NCBI GenBank assembly: GCA_040390025.1
Contig: JAZJZD010000001.1
Span: forward strand, 12,401 to 76,400
From: JAVHYG01 sp040390025
Lineage (GTDB): Bacteria; Pseudomonadota; Gammaproteobacteria; Diplorickettsiales; Diplorickettsiaceae
Direction: 5' to 3'
Length of the DNA: 64,000 nucleotides
A model generated the notes under the pieces. The model ran no database searches and was not told the origin of the DNA. It worked only from the letters and a program-made list of their open reading frames with translations. Shown piece after piece: positions 61,176 through 64,000 of the stretch; the stretch's first letter is position 1, and each line of letters starts with the position of its first letter. A program made the position numbers and the translations under genes.

Positions 61176-63293
61176 GTGTTAGAATCTATAAAGAAATTAT
61201 TCAAATTTGGCGCCTATGACATGGTTTTAGAAACTGGCGCTATTGCTCGCCAGGCCACTTCTGCTGTTTTGGTTACCTACCAAGATACGACCGTTTTAGT
61301 CAGTGTTGTGGGTCGTAAACAAGCAGGAGAAGAGACGGGTTTTTTTCCGTTGACGGTCCATTATCAGGAACGAAGTTATGCGGCTGGACGCGTTCCGGGG
61401 GGCTATTTTAAACGCGAAGGGCGTCCTACCGAAAAAGAGATTTTAACTTCTCGCTTAATTGATAGGCCGATACGTCCCCTATTTCCCGAAGGTTTTCATA
61501 ATGAAGTACAAATCGTTGCAACGGTATTGTCGGCAAATCCTCAGATTAATGCAGATATTCCGGCAATGATCGGTGCCTCAGCCGCATTAGCACTTTCGGG
61601 TTTACCCTTTAAAGGGCCTATTGGCGCTATCAGAGTGGGTTACTCTCAGGGCGAGTATTTATTTAATCCTACCTTTAAAGAACTTGAAACGTCCGATTTA
61701 GACCTAGTAGTAGCAGGCACTGAAAAAGCCGTGCTTATGGTAGAGTCGCAAGCGGCTGAGCTTTCTGAGGAAATTATGCTCGGTGCTGTCTTAGCAGGCC
61801 ATCAACAGATGCAAGTTGCTATTCAAGCGATTAAAGAGCTTGCCCAAGAAGCGGGTAAACCAGCATGGGATTGGCAATCGGCTGCTGGTTTGGAAAAAGA
61901 GTTAGAGAATGAAATGACGCAGGCTTTTGAAGCTGCAATTGAAGAAGCGTACAAAATTCCAGAAAAGTTAACCCGTAAAGCTAAATTAGACGAGCTATGC
62001 GAAGAAATGCTAAAAAAATCGCTAAATGAAGAAAAAGGAATCACCTCTAAATCTATTCAAAGCTTATTTTCGTCATTAGAAGAAAAAATAGTGCGCCAGC
62101 GTATTTTAGATGGATTACCACGTATTGATGGACGCAATACCAAAACGGTGCGCCCTATTACTATTCAGCCTGGTTTGTTGCCACGTACCCATGGCTCGGC
62201 CTTATTTACGCGCGGCGAAACGCAAGCCATCGTTGTTGCTACATTGGGTACAGATAGAGATGCACAAATTGTAGAGGCGCTTGATGGCGAAGCGCGTGAA
62301 ACCTTTATGCTTCACTATAACTTTCCTCCTTATAGCGTTGGTGAGACCGGCCAAGTAGGTAGTCCTAAACGACGTGAAATTGGGCATGGTAATTTGGCTA
62401 AACGAGCGCTTCGCGCGGTATTACCGAGCGAATCTGATTTTCCTTATGTGTTACGTGTTGTTTCTGAGATTACTGAATCAAATGGTTCTAGTTCTATGGC
62501 AACCGTTTGTGGTACCAGTATTGCTTTAATGGATGCCAGCGTACCTATCAAGAAACACGTTGCCGGTATTGCGATGGGCCTGATAAAAGAAGGCGATCGC
62601 CATGCAGTATTAACTGATATTTTAGGGGATGAAGATCACTTAGGTGATATGGACTTTAAAGTAGCAGGGACAGTCGATGGTGTTACCGCTTTACAGATGG
62701 ATATTAAAATTGATGGGATTACTCCAGAAATTTTAAAAGAGGCACTCCACCAAGCAAAAGAAGGTCGTTCACATATATTACAAATTATGATGGAGACCTT
62801 ACCAACACCGCGTGAAAAAATATCTCAGTTTGCACCGCACATTATTTCTTTTAAGATAAATCCTGAGAAGATTCGTGATGTGATTGGTAAGGGCGGCGCA
62901 ATGATTCGTTCTATTACTGAAGAAACAGGAACGTTAATCGACATTAGTGACGATGGCTTAGTGCGAATTTCTGCGCCTGATTATCAAGCTTGTCAAAATG
63001 CGTTAGAGCATATTAAAAGGGTAACTGCAGAGGTTGAGGTAGGTCGTATTTACGAAGGTCCTATCGCTAAAATAACTGATTTTGGTGCGTTTGTTACCGT
63101 ATTACCAGGACGTGATGGTTTGGTTCATATTTCGCAGATTGCTAATGAGCGTGTTGAAAATGTGACTGATGTACTAAGTGAAGGCCAAATTGTTAAAGTA
63201 AAGGTTTTAGAAATTGACAGACAGAATCGTATACGTTTAACGATGAAAGATTTAGAAACTGAAAAAGAAACGGAAAACGAAGTACAAGCGTGA
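61176..63293 (+). CDS. pnp: Polyribonucleotide nucleotidyltransferase (PNPase)
   Basis: Phosphorolytic 3'-5' exoribonuclease of the degradosome. 705 aa: two RNase PH-like domains (about 1-230 and 300-540), a KH domain (about 555-610, INPEKIRDVIGKGGAMIRSI) and an S1 domain (about 620-690, GRIYEGPIAKITDFGAFVTVLPG). The GTG start has GAGGGA 6 nt upstream. The stop overlaps the GTG start of the rhodanese gene. Confidence 0.97.
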   Translation: MLESIKKLFKFGAYDMVLETGAIARQATSAVLVTYQDTTVLVSVVGRKQAGEETGFFPLTVHYQERSYAAGRVPGGYFKREGRPTEKEILTSRLIDRPIRPLFPEGFHNEVQIVATVLSANPQINADIPAMIGASAALALSGLPFKGPIGAIRVGYSQGEYLFNPTFKELETSDLDLVVAGTEKAVLMVESQAAELSEEIMLGAVLAGHQQMQVAIQAIKELAQEAGKPAWDWQSAAGLEKELENEMTQAFEAAIEEAYKIPEKLTRKAKLDELCEEMLKKSLNEEKGITSKSIQSLFSSLEEKIVRQRILDGLPRIDGRNTKTVRPITIQPGLLPRTHGSALFTRGETQAIVVATLGTDRDAQIVEALDGEARETFMLHYNFPPYSVGETGQVGSPKRREIGHGNLAKRALRAVLPSESDFPYVLRVVSEITESNGSSSMATVCGTSIALMDASVPIKKHVAGIAMGLIKEGDRHAVLTDILGDEDHLGDMDFKVAGTVDGVTALQMDIKIDGITPEILKEALHQAKEGRSHILQIMMETLPTPREKISQFAPHIISFKINPEKIRDVIGKGGAMIRSITEETGTLIDISDDGLVRISAPDYQACQNALEHIKRVTAEVEVGRIYEGPIAKITDFGAFVTVLPGRDGLVHISQIANERVENVTDVLSEGQIVKVKVLEIDRQNRIRLTMKDLETEKETENEVQA

Positions 63294-63658
63294 TAAAACA
63301 GCACTTTTCGGGTTTTCTTAGCTTAGTTTGTGATGCAAAATCTCGAATTACGGAGATAAATGCTAGCGATTTAGCTAAAAAGATAGCGGATGGTGTGTCT
63401 TTTTATCTGATCGATGTGCGCGAGCTGGATGAATACAAGCAAGGTGCGATACCCGAAGCTATTCATCTCAGCAAAGGCATTATTGAGCGAGATATTGAAA
63501 AGAAGATTCCTGATTGTGCTACAGATATCGTTGTTTATTGTAGCGGTGGGTTTCGTTCCTGCTTAGTTGCGGATAATCTAAAAAAAATGGGTTATCAGAA
63601 TGTAGCTTCTTTGGCCGGTGGTTTTCGATCTTGGTTGGAAAGCTCAGTTTCCCATTGA
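63290..63658 (+). CDS. Rhodanese-domain protein
   Basis: 122 aa with a single rhodanese domain. DVRELDEYKQGAIPEAIHLSKG is typical, and the active-site loop YCSGGFRS places the catalytic Cys near residue 84, able to carry sulfane sulfur. The GTG start overlaps the pnp stop by 4 nt, so it is coupled to pnp. Role unknown; possibly sulfur transfer or detoxification. Confidence 0.88.
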   Translation: MIKQHFSGFLSLVCDAKSRITEINASDLAKKIADGVSFYLIDVRELDEYKQGAIPEAIHLSKGIIERDIEKKIPDCATDIVVYCSGGFRSCLVADNLKKMGYQNVASLAGGFRSWLESSVSH

Positions 63659-63671
63659 GTCTTTTATAGAT

Positions 63672-63806
63672 TTTTTACAAACCGAGTATTTTGTGTAAGT
63701 TCTAGGCGGATTGTCTTTGAGAAGCGGAGTGTACGACGAGCGTACATGAGCATCGGAAAAGACAATCCAACAGCGAAATTACACAAAAGACGATGGGTTG
63801 TAAAAA
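63672..63806. mobile_element. Highly symmetric 135-bp cruciform element upstream of tRNA-Leu
   Basis: Four perfect arm pairs share one centre near 63738: TTTTTACAA (63672-63680) with TTGTAAAAA (63798-63806); TTTTGTGTAA (63689-63698) with TTACACAAAA (63779-63788); GGATTGTCTTT (63708-63718) with AAAGACAATCC (63758-63768); TGTACG (63730-63735) with CGTACA (63741-63746). The plus-strand centre reads CGGAG-TGTACG..CGTACA-TGAGC. It may also end the pnp-rhodanese transcript. Confidence 0.75.
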
Positions 63807-63813
63807 GGTCTAT

Positions 63814-63899
63814 GCCGAGGTGGTGGAATGGTAGACACGCAAGTTTCAGGTACTTGTGGGGTAAAACCCGTGGAGGTTCGAGTCCTCTTCTCGGCACCA
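63814..63899 (+). tRNA. tRNA-Leu (anticodon CAG)
   Basis: Class II tRNA: acceptor GCCGAGG with CTCGGC and ACCA encoded. Anticodon arm CAAGT-TTCAGGT-ACTTG gives CAG, decoding CUG. Long variable arm TGGGGTAAAACCCG and T-loop TTCGAGT are present. Confidence 0.95.
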
Positions 63900-64000
63900 G
63901 CAACTCTTCGCACTTGAATTCTCAGCTGTATTGCCGCTCGGGTTCGCAATTTCGCAGCATTTACCGAAAATTCAATTACTGTGAATATATAAAAAGCTTG
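63900..64000. other. Window end, no gene seen
   Basis: GCCGCTCGG at about 63933 resembles a fragment of repeat module 1 (GCCGCTCGG in copy C). No coding frame is supported. Confidence 0.3.

Noticed and set aside
63664..63903. 79-aa minus-strand frame over tRNA-Leu
   Set aside because: It is antisense to the tRNA and the cruciform; translation shows no family.
1..64000. CRISPR arrays, prophage, rRNA operon, Dot/Icm or other secretion gene cluster
   Set aside because: No evenly spaced repeats, no phage structural or integrase genes, no rRNA-like sequence and no secretion machinery genes were found; TamAB is the only envelope-assembly system here.

Overview
The window is AT-rich chromosomal DNA of a gammaproteobacterium. 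The gene set fits an intracellular Legionellales lineage (Coxiella/Rickettsiella/Diplorickettsia type), although that placement is inferred from protein style and not from a marker search. It is mostly housekeeping core genes: MutS, HslVU, RpsO-Pnp, TamAB, three aminoacyl-tRNA synthetases, Def-Fmt-RsmB and a CIO-type cytochrome bd oxidase. Between them sit several recipient-specific, very AT-rich orphan ORFs that resemble candidate secreted effectors by context only. One 10-N assembly gap (44423-44432) shows that this is a draft scaffold.

Layout. 1-9 kb: the N-terminal part of cca (minus strand, cut by the window edge), a 733-aa orphan membrane protein, an SPFH/band-7 protein with vault-like architecture, and a two-gene unit of an FAD monooxygenase and a secreted glycoside-hydrolase-like protein. 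9-20 kb: psd, a hotdog thioesterase, gloB, a PH-domain membrane protein, folB, mutS-pssA, trpS, an orphan ORF and pckA. 20-28 kb: a small secreted protein with a ubiquitin-like sequence pattern, proC, the amgK-murU recycling pair, dapA with a minimal BamC-like lipoprotein, tRNA-Ser(CGA), a ThpR with a damaged active site, and cioAB with a tiny DUF2474-like subunit. 28-41 kb: two effector-like or kinase-like genes, def-fmt-rsmB, an OmpA-like lipoprotein, a DUF2807 protein, argS plus a SPOR protein, hslVU with a heat-shock-type promoter, and DUF971. 41-53 kb: tyrS-rsmI, an amino-acid antiporter broken by the gap, an MscK-like channel, a Firmicute-style murG, and tamA-tamB. 53-64 kb: an orphan membrane protein, a PBP5-type carboxypeptidase, a YihG-type acyltransferase, an AzgA-type purine permease, hemC, nth, a LexA/CI-like repressor, rpsO-pnp-rhodanese and tRNA-Leu(CAG).

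How the genes work together. PssA and Psd are the last two steps to phosphatidylethanolamine. MurG, the carboxypeptidase, AmgK/MurU and DapA serve peptidoglycan synthesis and recycling. TamA/TamB, the BamC-like peptide and the OmpA-like lipoprotein belong to the outer membrane. HslVU, Def/Fmt, RsmB/RsmI, Pnp, Cca and the synthetases belong to translation and protein quality control.

The intergenic DNA is unusual. It carries a family of mosaic palindromic repeats whose modules recur in different combinations and orientations (862-914, 5173-5340, 8977-9166, 20770-20836, 58323-58354). It also carries two highly symmetric cruciform elements of about 136 bp (31274-31411 and 63672-63806) that differ in sequence but share a central CGGAG-hairpin-TGRGC core. 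Three enzymes or regulators have lost conserved active-site residues: the HD dyad of Cca, the second HxTx motif of ThpR, and the Ser nucleophile of the S24 repressor. Non-ATG starts (TTG/GTG with good ribosome-binding sites) are common.
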